Part shown: piece after piece, positions 42,281-50,963 of the stretch | Numbering within the stretch: the first letter of the stretch is position 1 | How the letters are laid out: every line of letters starts with the position of its first letter | Source: JBBQWZ01 sp043788745 | Lineage (GTDB): Bacteria; Acidobacteriota; Terriglobia; Bryobacterales; Bryobacteraceae | Assembly: GCA_043788745.1 (NCBI GenBank) | Contig: JAYVTO010000310.1 | Location: forward strand, 9,315 to 73,314 | DNA: 64,000 nucleotides | Direction of reading: 5' to 3' | The notes under the pieces: generated by a model | Seen by the model: the letters and a program-made list of their open reading frames with translations, nothing else | What the model was told of the DNA's origin: nothing | The model's database searches: none | Position numbers and translations under genes: made by a program

Positions 42281-43459
42281 TTACATCCAGCCTGCTGCGA
42301 AGCTTGTGTTCTGAACCGGCCTTTGGAATGCGGCGGATCCGTTGGTCTGCACCATGGCTTTGGCCATCTGGAGCAGTTGCCTCTTGAGACCCGAGGGAAG
42401 CGGGATTTCACTGGTCTCGTCGTCGGCATGTTTCAGCTTGAAATCGCGGTAGTCGAAAACGCCGGAGACGGAAAGACCGCAGAGTTTCTCGGCCTGCGAC
42501 GCCGAGGGCAGTTGGCTTTGTGGCGTTTCGCGCAGCAAGAGCGAACTTCTCGCCTTGAGGCCGAGCGAATCCAGGAACTCAGCCTTGTCGCGCGCCGCGC
42601 CAAGCGACAACGGATCGCCGGTGGTGACGACAAAGATCGTGTGTGCCGACCGCAGAACTTCGAGGGAATACGATTCCATGTTTCCCGAAAGGTCGGCGCA
42701 CACAAAGTGGTAGACCGCTTCGACGTATTCCAGCAGCTTCCGCACGCCGTCGGCCCGCAAGGGCCGGCGTGTATTCAACTTTCCGGCGGTCAGAACATCC
42801 AGGCGGTGCAACCGGGCGATGATCTGTTCCCAACGCCATTCATCCATGATGCCGAGGCCGTCGATCGCGTCGCGAATGGTGAGTCCGTGGTTGAAGTTCA
42901 AGACAAAGCGAACGGAACTCGACACCAGATCGAAATCCGTCAACAGAACTTTCCCCTGCTGCGACTCCGCCAAGGTCTTCGAGAGATGGCAAGCTAGGGT
43001 GCTGGTGCCTGCTCCGCAACGCGCCGGAAGAAACGCGTAGACGCTGGAGAGACTCTTCTGCAGAGGGCGCTGTTCGGTGATAGCGGCCATTCTTCGCAGC
43101 ACATCCTGAATTTGGTCCCGCTCAAAGGGAGCCTTGACGATTTCCCGGACGCCGGAGCGCATCCATTCCGTGACAGCCCGCGAATCGTCTAAGCGATTGA
43201 AGGCGACCACCGGAGTTCCGCGCAGTTGCGTCTCGAGTTCGTTCATCACGCCGGAAGCTGCGGACGCCGATTCAAGGCCGAGGAAGACCACGTCGGGCGG
43301 AAAAAGGCGTACGATCCGAGCCAGTTCCTCCGGCGAGGGATAGTGGTCCACGCGCCAAACGTTGCCAACACGGTTTTCCTTCGAAAGGGTCGGCTGCAGT
43401 TTCTCCCACGCCGCCGCTTCCCCTCCGATCACGAGTACTCGATTGACGATCATTGCCAT
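42281..43459 (-). CDS. CpaE/MinD-like ATPase of pilus or flp assembly
   Basis: About 392 residues. An N-terminal receiver-like domain (VFLGLESASAASGVMNELE, PVVAFNRLDDSRA) lacks an obvious phosphoacceptor, as in CpaE. A ParA/MinD-type ATPase follows with a divergent P-loop (FLPARCGAGTSTLACHLSKTLAE; Lys is replaced in the usual GKT position), LLTDFDLVSS and VCADLSGNM. CpaE proteins place Flp pilus machinery at the pole. The altered P-loop may mean weak ATP hydrolysis. No other tad genes are in the window. The start is uncertain (43459, 43453 or 43492). Confidence 0.78.
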   Translation of the reverse strand: MAMIVNRVLVIGGEAAAWEKLQPTLSKENRVGNVWRVDHYPSPEELARIVRLFPPDVVFLGLESASAASGVMNELETQLRGTPVVAFNRLDDSRAVTEWMRSGVREIVKAPFERDQIQDVLRRMAAITEQRPLQKSLSSVYAFLPARCGAGTSTLACHLSKTLAESQQGKVLLTDFDLVSSSVRFVLNFNHGLTIRDAIDGLGIMDEWRWEQIIARLHRLDVLTAGKLNTRRPLRADGVRKLLEYVEAVYHFVCADLSGNMESYSLEVLRSAHTIFVVTTGDPLSLGAARDKAEFLDSLGLKARSSLLLRETPQSQLPSASQAEKLCGLSVSGVFDYRDFKLKHADDETSEIPLPSGLKRQLLQMAKAMVQTNGSAAFQRPVQNTSFAAGWM

Positions 43460-43664
43460 CGGATTGATGACGTGGAGCACGCCAATCGCCATCCTGGAAT
43501 CGTGCGGGAATGAACTACCTGGGGCACTTGACTGAGACACAAGGTCGCGCCGAACGTCCGCCGGATTGAGACATTCTGTCTCGTTTGTCCGTCCACGCCG
43601 GAGAATCTCCTTCTCTGTCATCACGGGTATCTTGGCATGGTACCTGCTGGTGCGTAGGGTGCCT

Positions 43665-46103
43665 GTGACCTACGGAAAAACGATCATTCTGGCTATTCTG
43701 GTTATCGCGATTCTGCTGTCGACTGGAGTCTCCACGCAGTTCGGACAGTGGGAACTGGCCGATACGTCGTTCTATCTCTTCTTCGTTGGTGTGGCCCTAC
43801 TTGCGTTCGGTCTCCGCGTGAAGCCGCCCTCCCGTGCGAACTCGGCAACGCTCGAGCACACGTCCATGGGTTTCGTGTTCGTCATCGTCGCCCTCACGAG
43901 CTTGTCTCTTCGGGAATCCCTGCAGATTGCCGGATCGACGATCCTGATCCTGTCCATCTGGCGCCGGCGTTCAGAGACCGACATCATTCTCGCGGACTTG
44001 TTGTCGACGGGAACTTCAGCACTTGCCGCCAGCGCCGTTTATCATGCGCCCTTTCTTGCGTCGCATAGCGTAGAGCCGCCGGTTCGGCTGGTCGTCGCGG
44101 CGTGTGCCTGCTTTATTGCGAATCAGCTTCCGATGATTGCGGTCGCGTCGCTCACCCAGCGCGATTGGTTGAGGAAGACCAAAGAACTTGTCCAGGTCTG
44201 GACCTTTCCGTACTACCTGATGGCCGCCGCCATCGCCGTTGCATTCTCGTACCTGCAGCGCTTCCTAAACTGGCAGGTGGCCATGCTCGGTGCGCCGGTG
44301 ATGTTCCTCACCTATCGCTCGTACCGGTTGTACGTCGATCGTCTGGAGCGCCAAAAGGCGCATTCCGTGGATCTCGCCGGACTTCATCTGCGCGCGATCG
44401 AGGCGTTGTCTCTTGCCATCGAAGCCAAAGACGAGATACCCGATCAGCACCTTCGCCGGGTTCAGATCTATTCGCTCGAGTTGGGCAAAGCACTCCGCAT
44501 GACGGAGCGAGAGCTCGAGGCTCTGCGCGCCGCCGCCGTGCTCCACGATATCGGTACCCTCGCGGTACCGGAACACATTACGGGAAAGCCGGGCCGACTG
44601 ACGCCGGAAGAGTTTGAGAAGGTCAAGATCCACACCCGCGTGGGGGCCGAGATCATCGAGCGCGTGAACTTTCCGTATCCCGTCGCGCCGCTGGTGCGTT
44701 CCCACCACGAACGGTGGGATGGAAGCGGATATCCGGATGGGCTGCGCGGCACGGAGATCCCGTTGGGTGCGCGAATCCTTGCGGTGGTCGACTGCGTCGA
44801 TTCCTTGGCGAGCGAGCGTCGTTGGAGAGCGGCTCTGCCGCTGAACGAAGCCGTCGCAAGAGTTGCGTCCCTATCGGGTACGGCCTTTGATCCGCGGGTT
44901 GTCGAGATTCTGGTGAAGTCGTATGCCGAATGGGAGGCGACGGCCGAGCTTCAAGGTGCATACCGCGCACGTCTGTCGATCGGCGCCAAGATCGAACGCG
45001 GACATGCTCCGGCCGCCGGTTTCGAAACGACCGGTCCTGCGAGCCTCGGGGGCTTCCTGCAATCGATCACGGCTGCTCGCGAAGAGGAGCAACTCTTGCT
45101 CGAACTGAATCAGCAGATCGGAAACTCGCTCGCTCTCCAGGAGACCTTCTCTGCCGTTGCAACGCGCCTGAAAAAGCTTGTGCCCTATCATGCGGTCGTT
45201 CTCTTCGTGCAAAGGGGCGATCGGCTCATTGCGCAACAGGTGGCAGGCGACCATCTGGCCCTCTGTTCTTCTCTACAGATTCCGATTGGCCGCGGGGTGT
45301 CGGGCTGGGTTGCGGCGAATGGCAAGCCCATGCGCAATGCCGATCCGGCACTCGAAATCACACACCTGTCTTCCGGCGTGCGCAACAGCCCTTTCGCGTC
45401 GGCCTTGTCGGCTCCGCTGGCTGGGGCGGACGGCTTGCAGGGTGCGCTTACGCTCTATCACGCGCATGTCGATGCCTTTAGCGCCGAGCACCTTCGGCTC
45501 TTGCTCGCCATCGCGCCAAAGCTTTCACAGGCTGTCGAGAACGGGCTGAAATTCAAGCGCGCGGAAAACTCGGCGACGATGGACTATCTGACGGGCCTTC
45601 CGAACGCGCATTCGCTGTTCGAACACCTGGAACGCGAGATCGACGTCAGCCGCTGTTTGGAGACGCCGCTGGCGGCCCTGGTCTGCGATCTCGATGGATT
45701 CAAGCCGGTGAATGACCGGCTTGGTCATCTGACGGGCAATCAGGTTCTGCGGGCGGTCTCGGCTGCGCTCAAAGCGGGCTGTCACGAATACGATTACGCC
45801 GCGCGCATGGGCGGTGACGAGTTCGTCATTCTATTGCCGAACCTGTCGCGCCGCGAGATCGATCACCGCATCACGCAACTGCGCCAGGCGATCGTTGTGG
45901 CCGGCTTTGAGGTTTGCGGCCAGGAGCTGGTGAGCGCCAGTTTCGGAGTCGCGCAGTTCCCGCTCGACGGCAATAGCGTCGACGAACTGCTCGCCTCCGC
46001 GGATCGCGACATGTATCGCGATAAAGAGGCGCGAAAGGCCGGCGTCGCCCACGTCAAGTTGAACATCCAGAGGATGCCGGGGCGCGATCGCCGCACGGGC
46101 TAG
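43665..46103 (+). CDS. Membrane HD-GYP / GAF / GGDEF signalling protein
   Basis: The 812-residue protein has six to eight membrane segments in residues 1-220. An HD-GYP domain at about 240-400 follows (VLHDIGTLAVPEHI at about 292, SHHERWDGSGYPDGLRG at about 346), then a GAF domain (about 475-620) and a GGDEF domain with intact MGGDEF at about 715-720. It may both break down and make cyclic di-GMP, with the GAF deciding, although HD-GYP proteins also act on other cyclic dinucleotides. GTG 43665 has AGGG in front and begins at the first helix; a TTG at 43566 is an alternative. Divergent from the CpaE-like gene. Confidence 0.9.
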   Translation: MTYGKTIILAILVIAILLSTGVSTQFGQWELADTSFYLFFVGVALLAFGLRVKPPSRANSATLEHTSMGFVFVIVALTSLSLRESLQIAGSTILILSIWRRRSETDIILADLLSTGTSALAASAVYHAPFLASHSVEPPVRLVVAACACFIANQLPMIAVASLTQRDWLRKTKELVQVWTFPYYLMAAAIAVAFSYLQRFLNWQVAMLGAPVMFLTYRSYRLYVDRLERQKAHSVDLAGLHLRAIEALSLAIEAKDEIPDQHLRRVQIYSLELGKALRMTERELEALRAAAVLHDIGTLAVPEHITGKPGRLTPEEFEKVKIHTRVGAEIIERVNFPYPVAPLVRSHHERWDGSGYPDGLRGTEIPLGARILAVVDCVDSLASERRWRAALPLNEAVARVASLSGTAFDPRVVEILVKSYAEWEATAELQGAYRARLSIGAKIERGHAPAAGFETTGPASLGGFLQSITAAREEEQLLLELNQQIGNSLALQETFSAVATRLKKLVPYHAVVLFVQRGDRLIAQQVAGDHLALCSSLQIPIGRGVSGWVAANGKPMRNADPALEITHLSSGVRNSPFASALSAPLAGADGLQGALTLYHAHVDAFSAEHLRLLLAIAPKLSQAVENGLKFKRAENSATMDYLTGLPNAHSLFEHLEREIDVSRCLETPLAALVCDLDGFKPVNDRLGHLTGNQVLRAVSAALKAGCHEYDYAARMGGDEFVILLPNLSRREIDHRITQLRQAIVVAGFEVCGQELVSASFGVAQFPLDGNSVDELLASADRDMYRDKEARKAGVAHVKLNIQRMPGRDRRTG

Positions 46104-46138
46104 CTGCTCGCACGAGTCGCGTTGCTGGACGCCGAGCC

Positions 46139-48673
46139 TCACTGCAACAAATCCGCAACTCGCTCGATTGCGTCCTCAAGCCGCTGTGGTTTCGTTAGAA
46201 CGCCTGCAAACAGATCGCCGAGCCGTGCGAATCTGGCTGGTGAGTTGCGAATATGAAAGTTCCGCGGGTCGAGCTTCGGCGTGACTTCACGCCAAGCCAG
46301 CGGCGTCGCGACCGGGGCTCCGGGATGAGGTCTTGGTGCGTAGGGCGCGGAAATCGTCTTGCCGCTTCCGATTTGCGCCCAGTCGAAATACACGCGGTCT
46401 TTCTCGCGCTTCGAAACCGCGCGCGGAGTGGTGAACAAGTCCGGACGTTCGGCGGCGCAGATGCTTGCCAGCAACTCGGCAAAGCTCCTTGCCTGCTCGA
46501 AGGTGTACGTCGGTTCGAGTGGAATGTAGATGTGCATCCCATCGCCGCCGGTGGTCTTCGGGTAGCCTTCGAGACCAAGCGCGTCGAGCTTCTTCTTGAC
46601 CAACAGCGCGGCTTCGACGATGCGGGCGTATGCGCATTCGTGCGGATCGAGATCGATGAGCACGTAGTCGGGATGCTCGATCGAGTCGATGCGCGACATC
46701 CCCGGATTCTGATCGATGCAGGCGAGGTTCGCAAGGAAAAGGAGCGTTGCGCGGTCGTGCCCGATAACGTAGTTAATGCCGTCGACCTCGGCGAGGCGAA
46801 GCCACTTCGGAAAGCTCTCGGCAGCCTCTTTCTGAAAGAAGAACTCGCCATCAATGCCGTTCGGATATCGTTTCAACGACAGCGGCCGGTCGCGCAGGTG
46901 CGGTAACAGCAGATCGGAGACCGCGTCGTAGTAGTTGATGAGGTCGCGTTTCGCGTAGCTTTCGGCCGGCCAGAAGATCTTGTCGAGGTTCGTGAACTTC
47001 AGCTTCTGGCCGTCAATTGTCAGCGTCGCTTCTTTCTTCGCCGGGTCGAACAGCGGGCCTTTCGCGGTCTCGACCGGCGGATCCTCGGTCGCTCTTACTT
47101 CGCGCACGCAATCCGCCGGAGCGACATCGTTCCGGAGAGCTACAAACGAAGGCGCGCGCAGGCGGCCTTCTTCGGTCCACTGTAGGAACTTCACTTGGCA
47201 AACGATTTCCGGCCTCGTCCAGGTCGTCTTCGCGGCAATCGACTTGTCCATGGCGAAGAGCGGCCCCGCGACGATCAGCGGCTGGAGCGCCGCGTGGATC
47301 TTCTCCATCATCTTGCGATCCAAACCCGTGCCGACGTTGCCCGCCCAGTCGAGCTTGCCGTTTGCGTAGAGGCCGAGTACCAGCGCTCCGAACAGTTCGC
47401 GTTCACCCGACGTAGAGCCGCAGATCACGAACTCCTGCTGGGAGACGGCTTTGTACTTCACCCAATTGTTACTGCGTCGCGCCTCATAGAAGGACTTCGC
47501 GAGTTTTCCGATGACGCCTTCGAGGCCTTGCGCTTTTGCGGCTTCGAACAACTTGGCACCGTGCCCGGCGAAGTGCTCTGAGAAGCGGATGTGGTCCGTC
47601 GGCGTGAGGACCTCCGTCAACAACCGCTTGCGCTCTGTCAGCGCGACGCCGCGCAGATCGTAACCATCGAGGTAGACCAGGTCGAACAGAAACAGCACCA
47701 CGGGGCGCTCGCGCGCGAGCATCGCGGCCGCGCTCGCATCGGAGACATGCATCCGGCGCTGCAAGAGTTCGAAATTCGGCAAGCCGCGTTCGTCGAGCGC
47801 CGCGATCTCGCCATCGAGAATCGCGGTCTGCGCGCGGATGTGTCGCGGGAGGACGGAGACCTCGGGATACTGCCGGTCCATCGCGTTACCGTTTCGCGAC
47901 ACCAGGCGCAACGCTCCCTCCTGCAGGTAGCACAGCGCACGCACGCCGTCCCACTTCACCTCGTACAGCCAATCGCCCTTCTGCTTCCCGATCGTTTGCG
48001 GGTCGCCGAGTACTGCTTTCATCGGCTCCACGCGCTCCGGCATGGGCGCTCGCGCCGCGCCTTTGATCTTCGACAGGTCGCGCGGCTGGAAATCGGTGTG
48101 GGCTTTCGCACCGTTCGCGATCTCGTCTTGGGTGCGCCCCGTAAGCACGCTATACGCGTGCTGTTCCGGATCCCAGCCCGTTGCGGAGTCGGGGTCCTTC
48201 TTCTTGATAAGCAGCCATTCGTTGCCGCGCGATTGTGCCGACTTCATCCGCACGATGGCGAACTCGCCGCGGGCTTTCTGCCCGTGCAATCGAAACTTGA
48301 AATCGCCCCGCTCCAGTTGCTCTTCCGCCGTCTTGTCGCCGAGCACTTCATACGTGCCGCGATCCCACAACATCATGCTGCCGGCACCATATTGGCCTCT
48401 GGGAATCACGCCTTCGAAGCGCGCGTACTTCATCGGATGGTTCTCGGTCATCATCGCCATGCGCTTGACCGCCGGATCCTGCGTCGGACCCTTGGGTACG
48501 GCCCACGACTTCAACACACCACCAATTTCGAGACGCAGATCATAGTGCAAGTTGGTGGCGTGATGCCGCTGAATACAGAACGCCGGGACGCCGCCGGGCG
48601 ACGGCTCGTCGTCGCCGGTGCGTTCCGGGGTCTGGTCAAACTGGCGCTTGGTGCGGTATTCTTCGAGTGCCAT
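46139..48673 (-). CDS. ligD: Multifunctional DNA ligase D
   Basis: LigD seals double-strand breaks in bacterial non-homologous end joining. The 844-residue protein has the order phosphoesterase-ligase-polymerase. The 3'-phosphoesterase covers about 30-150 (HHATNLHYDLRLEI, WAVPKGP). The ATP-dependent ligase covers about 205-510, with the adenylated Lys240 in YEVKWDGVRAL. The primase-polymerase covers about 550-840, with DLDPHE (two metal-binding Asp) and RYPNGIDGEFFFQKEA. All three active sites look complete. It is divergent from ku at 48761, its known partner. Confidence 0.97.
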   Translation of the reverse strand: MALEEYRTKRQFDQTPERTGDDEPSPGGVPAFCIQRHHATNLHYDLRLEIGGVLKSWAVPKGPTQDPAVKRMAMMTENHPMKYARFEGVIPRGQYGAGSMMLWDRGTYEVLGDKTAEEQLERGDFKFRLHGQKARGEFAIVRMKSAQSRGNEWLLIKKKDPDSATGWDPEQHAYSVLTGRTQDEIANGAKAHTDFQPRDLSKIKGAARAPMPERVEPMKAVLGDPQTIGKQKGDWLYEVKWDGVRALCYLQEGALRLVSRNGNAMDRQYPEVSVLPRHIRAQTAILDGEIAALDERGLPNFELLQRRMHVSDASAAAMLARERPVVLFLFDLVYLDGYDLRGVALTERKRLLTEVLTPTDHIRFSEHFAGHGAKLFEAAKAQGLEGVIGKLAKSFYEARRSNNWVKYKAVSQQEFVICGSTSGERELFGALVLGLYANGKLDWAGNVGTGLDRKMMEKIHAALQPLIVAGPLFAMDKSIAAKTTWTRPEIVCQVKFLQWTEEGRLRAPSFVALRNDVAPADCVREVRATEDPPVETAKGPLFDPAKKEATLTIDGQKLKFTNLDKIFWPAESYAKRDLINYYDAVSDLLLPHLRDRPLSLKRYPNGIDGEFFFQKEAAESFPKWLRLAEVDGINYVIGHDRATLLFLANLACIDQNPGMSRIDSIEHPDYVLIDLDPHECAYARIVEAALLVKKKLDALGLEGYPKTTGGDGMHIYIPLEPTYTFEQARSFAELLASICAAERPDLFTTPRAVSKREKDRVYFDWAQIGSGKTISAPYAPRPHPGAPVATPLAWREVTPKLDPRNFHIRNSPARFARLGDLFAGVLTKPQRLEDAIERVADLLQ

Positions 48674-48760
48674 CGAACGTAAGCGGTTGAAAATGTTTGC
48701 CTTTCTATGTTATCGCTGAAGAGGGCGCGCGCACAGGCGGCTTACCTGGGGAGGATCTTT

Positions 48761-49612
48761 ATGGCATCGACGGTTTGGAAAGGCCATCTCACGTTCGGCC
48801 TAGTCTCGTTTCCCATTAAACTGTACAGCGCCGCGCGCGGCGAGAGCGTCAGCTTTAACCAACTGCACAAGCACGACGGCTCGCGCGTCAAGCAGGTGCT
48901 GTTCTGCCAGGCCGAAGACAAGCCGATCTCGCGCAGCGAGATCATTAAAGGCTACGAGTACGAGAAGGATCGTTACGTCACGATCGAGGACGAAGACATT
49001 AAGAAGGTGGCGCCGCCGACTGCGAAGGTGATGGAGGTCCTCGAGTTCGTGAAGGCCGATCAGGTCGACCCGATCTATTACGAGACGTCCTATTACATGG
49101 CGCCGGATGAAGCGGGCGAGAAGCCGTACGCGCTGCTGTTCGAGGCGTTGAAGAAGTCCGGATATTGCGGCGTGGGCAAGATCTCGATGCACAACCGTGA
49201 GCACATCGTGATTTTGAGGCCCGGCAAGAACGGCGTGCTGCTGCACACGATGTTCTTCAATCACGAAATCCGGCAGGTGGATGAGTTCCGCACCGATCTC
49301 GACCTCGTGAAGGAGAAGGAGCTCGCGCTCGCGATGATGCTCGTCGAAACTCTTGCCGCCGACTTTGAGCCGGCGAAATACAAGGACAGTTTCCGCGAGA
49401 ATCTGCTGGCGATGATCGAAGCGAAGAAGGCGGGCCAAGAGATTGTTGCCGCGCCGGAACCGCAACAGCATAAGGTCATCGATATTCTCGAAGCTTTGAA
49501 GGCGAGCCTCGCGATGGCGAAGAAGCCAGCGGCCTCCGCTCCGGCAGCGACACAGGAAGCAACGGCGATCGCCGAGAAGGCGCCGCGAAGGCGCAAGGCG
49601 AGCGGTGGCTAG
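48761..49612 (+). CDS. ku: Ku DNA end-binding protein
   Basis: Bacterial Ku forms a homodimeric ring on DNA ends and recruits LigD. The 283-residue protein has the family start STVWKGHLTFGLVSFPIKLY, then KHDGSRVKQVLFCQ, VDPIYYETSYYMAP and a beta-barrel/arm core. It ends in an Ala/Lys-rich tail of about 45 residues, which in other Ku proteins binds DNA or LigD. ATG 48761 has GGGGAGG in front, so the longer frame to 48707 is rejected. It is divergent from ligD across 87 bp; its stop overlaps that of the convergent DUF72 gene. Confidence 0.96.
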   Translation: MASTVWKGHLTFGLVSFPIKLYSAARGESVSFNQLHKHDGSRVKQVLFCQAEDKPISRSEIIKGYEYEKDRYVTIEDEDIKKVAPPTAKVMEVLEFVKADQVDPIYYETSYYMAPDEAGEKPYALLFEALKKSGYCGVGKISMHNREHIVILRPGKNGVLLHTMFFNHEIRQVDEFRTDLDLVKEKELALAMMLVETLAADFEPAKYKDSFRENLLAMIEAKKAGQEIVAAPEPQQHKVIDILEALKASLAMAKKPAASAPAATQEATAIAEKAPRRRKASGG

Positions 49613-50316
49613 CCTGCGGCCTTCAGCAAAGCAGCGGCGTGAAGTGCGCCTTCCGGCGTCTCTTCGTGTTTGACGAATACGAACACATCGCATCCGCCGG
49701 ATACGAGTGCGTTGACGCGTTCCGAGATTTGGGTGCGCTCTTCGACGGAGTACTCGACCTTTCGAAGGCGCAGGTACACGAAGTCCGACGTCAAGACCTG
49801 CGGCACTTCGAACTTGTCTGACTCCGCCAAACAGAGCGCGATCTTGTGTTTCTCGAGGATCGCATACACCCTGTCATTGAGCCACAATGCATTGCGGAAT
49901 TCAAACGCGCAGCGGACTTCTTTGGGTATCAGTTCAAGGAAAGCGGAGAGCAGCGCTTCATCCGTTTTGAAGTTCGGCGGCAGTTGGAATAGCACCGGAC
50001 CGAGTCGGCGCGTCGCGCGCAGCGGATCAATCGCTTTGAAGAAGATATCGATAAATTCAGTTTGCTGCAAGCGATGGATGTGCGTCAGGTTCTGGTGCGC
50101 CTTGAGCGCAAACACGAAGGCGTCGGGCGTCTGTTCCACCCAACCGGCGAGCGTCGACGCCGACGGCAGTCGGCGGAACGTGTAGTTGATTTCGACCGCG
50201 TTCAAACGCGTGGCGTAATGCGCGAGGAACTTCTTCTGTGGAAGCTTGTCGGGATAGAAATCGGGCTTCCACGCGGGATACGCGAAGCCGGACGTTCCGG
50301 CATACAGTTTGGCCAT
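49609..50316 (-). CDS. DUF72 (YecE-like) protein
   Basis: The 235-residue protein shows the DUF72 TIM-barrel motifs: YAGTSGFAYPAWK at the start, FLAHYATRLNAVEINYTFRRLPS, FALKAHQNLTHIHRL, LGPVLFQLPPNFK, CAFEFRNALWL and YLRLRKVEYS. The biochemical role of the family is not established. Its 3' end overlaps the ku stop by four bases. It may be linked to NHEJ only by position. Confidence 0.92.
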   Translation of the reverse strand: MAKLYAGTSGFAYPAWKPDFYPDKLPQKKFLAHYATRLNAVEINYTFRRLPSASTLAGWVEQTPDAFVFALKAHQNLTHIHRLQQTEFIDIFFKAIDPLRATRRLGPVLFQLPPNFKTDEALLSAFLELIPKEVRCAFEFRNALWLNDRVYAILEKHKIALCLAESDKFEVPQVLTSDFVYLRLRKVEYSVEERTQISERVNALVSGGCDVFVFVKHEETPEGALHAAALLKAAG

Positions 50317-50425
50317 AGGAAGCCATCATTCTACCGATTCGTCGCTATGGTTGCAGAATCACCACGGCTGCGCGGCGCTTACTACGCGACCCTTCGGGCC
50401 GCTCCGTGCGCGCCTCGAAGCAATG

Positions 50426-50740
50426 CTAGGTGACGACTTTGAACAACTGCTGTCGGCGCTCCGCCCAAACGTCCGAGCCAAAAATGCGCGGACCTGCTTC
50501 AATCAGGCGCGGCAGCAGATAGAAGACGGATGCCGGATTCCATAGCTTGCCATCGCGATTGCGGAGGCTTTCTCTTTTTAGCTCGACCGCGACTCCCGAG
50601 AGCGGCTTGTCGAGCACGATCCACTCCATCACGCGGATGAGAACGTGCATCTCGGCGGGGTAATCTTCGAGATGGCGGCCGTCTTCGGCGATCTTTAAGC
50701 CGTAGGGAATCTCGACATAGCGATCTGGTCCACGTGCCAT
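50426..50740 (-). CDS. Small protein resembling the serine-recombinase linker domain
   Basis: The 104-residue product reads PYGLKIAEDGRHLEDYPAEM, then a helix, VAVELKRESLRNRDGKLWNP and ASVFYLLPRLIEAGP. This resembles the 'Recombinase' DNA-binding domain that follows the catalytic domain in large serine recombinases (G-x-x-x-x-x-dg, then LN-x-x-G-x-x-t-R-x-G-x-x-W). No catalytic domain or zinc ribbon is present. It may be a free-standing DNA-binding protein or a remnant. It lies after a 223-bp gap downstream of the fumarylacetoacetase gene. Confidence 0.6.
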   Translation of the reverse strand: MARGPDRYVEIPYGLKIAEDGRHLEDYPAEMHVLIRVMEWIVLDKPLSGVAVELKRESLRNRDGKLWNPASVFYLLPRLIEAGPRIFGSDVWAERRQQLFKVVT

Positions 50741-50963
50741 AGTGCCGTTAGCAGTGCACGCGAGCTGCCGTTGTAACTCACGGAGAATGAGGAGAACGAT
50801 CAGTAGGCCGCGTCCGAAAACGGGACAGCGCGTGCGAGGGCGAACAGGTTGCTTCCGTTACGCAGAGTACGGATTGAATCGGCAACCAGCACGACTCGGC
50901 CATCGACCTGCATGCATGGACAGTTGCCCTCGGCGTGTCGCCCGCTGACGGCGAGCGTAAATC

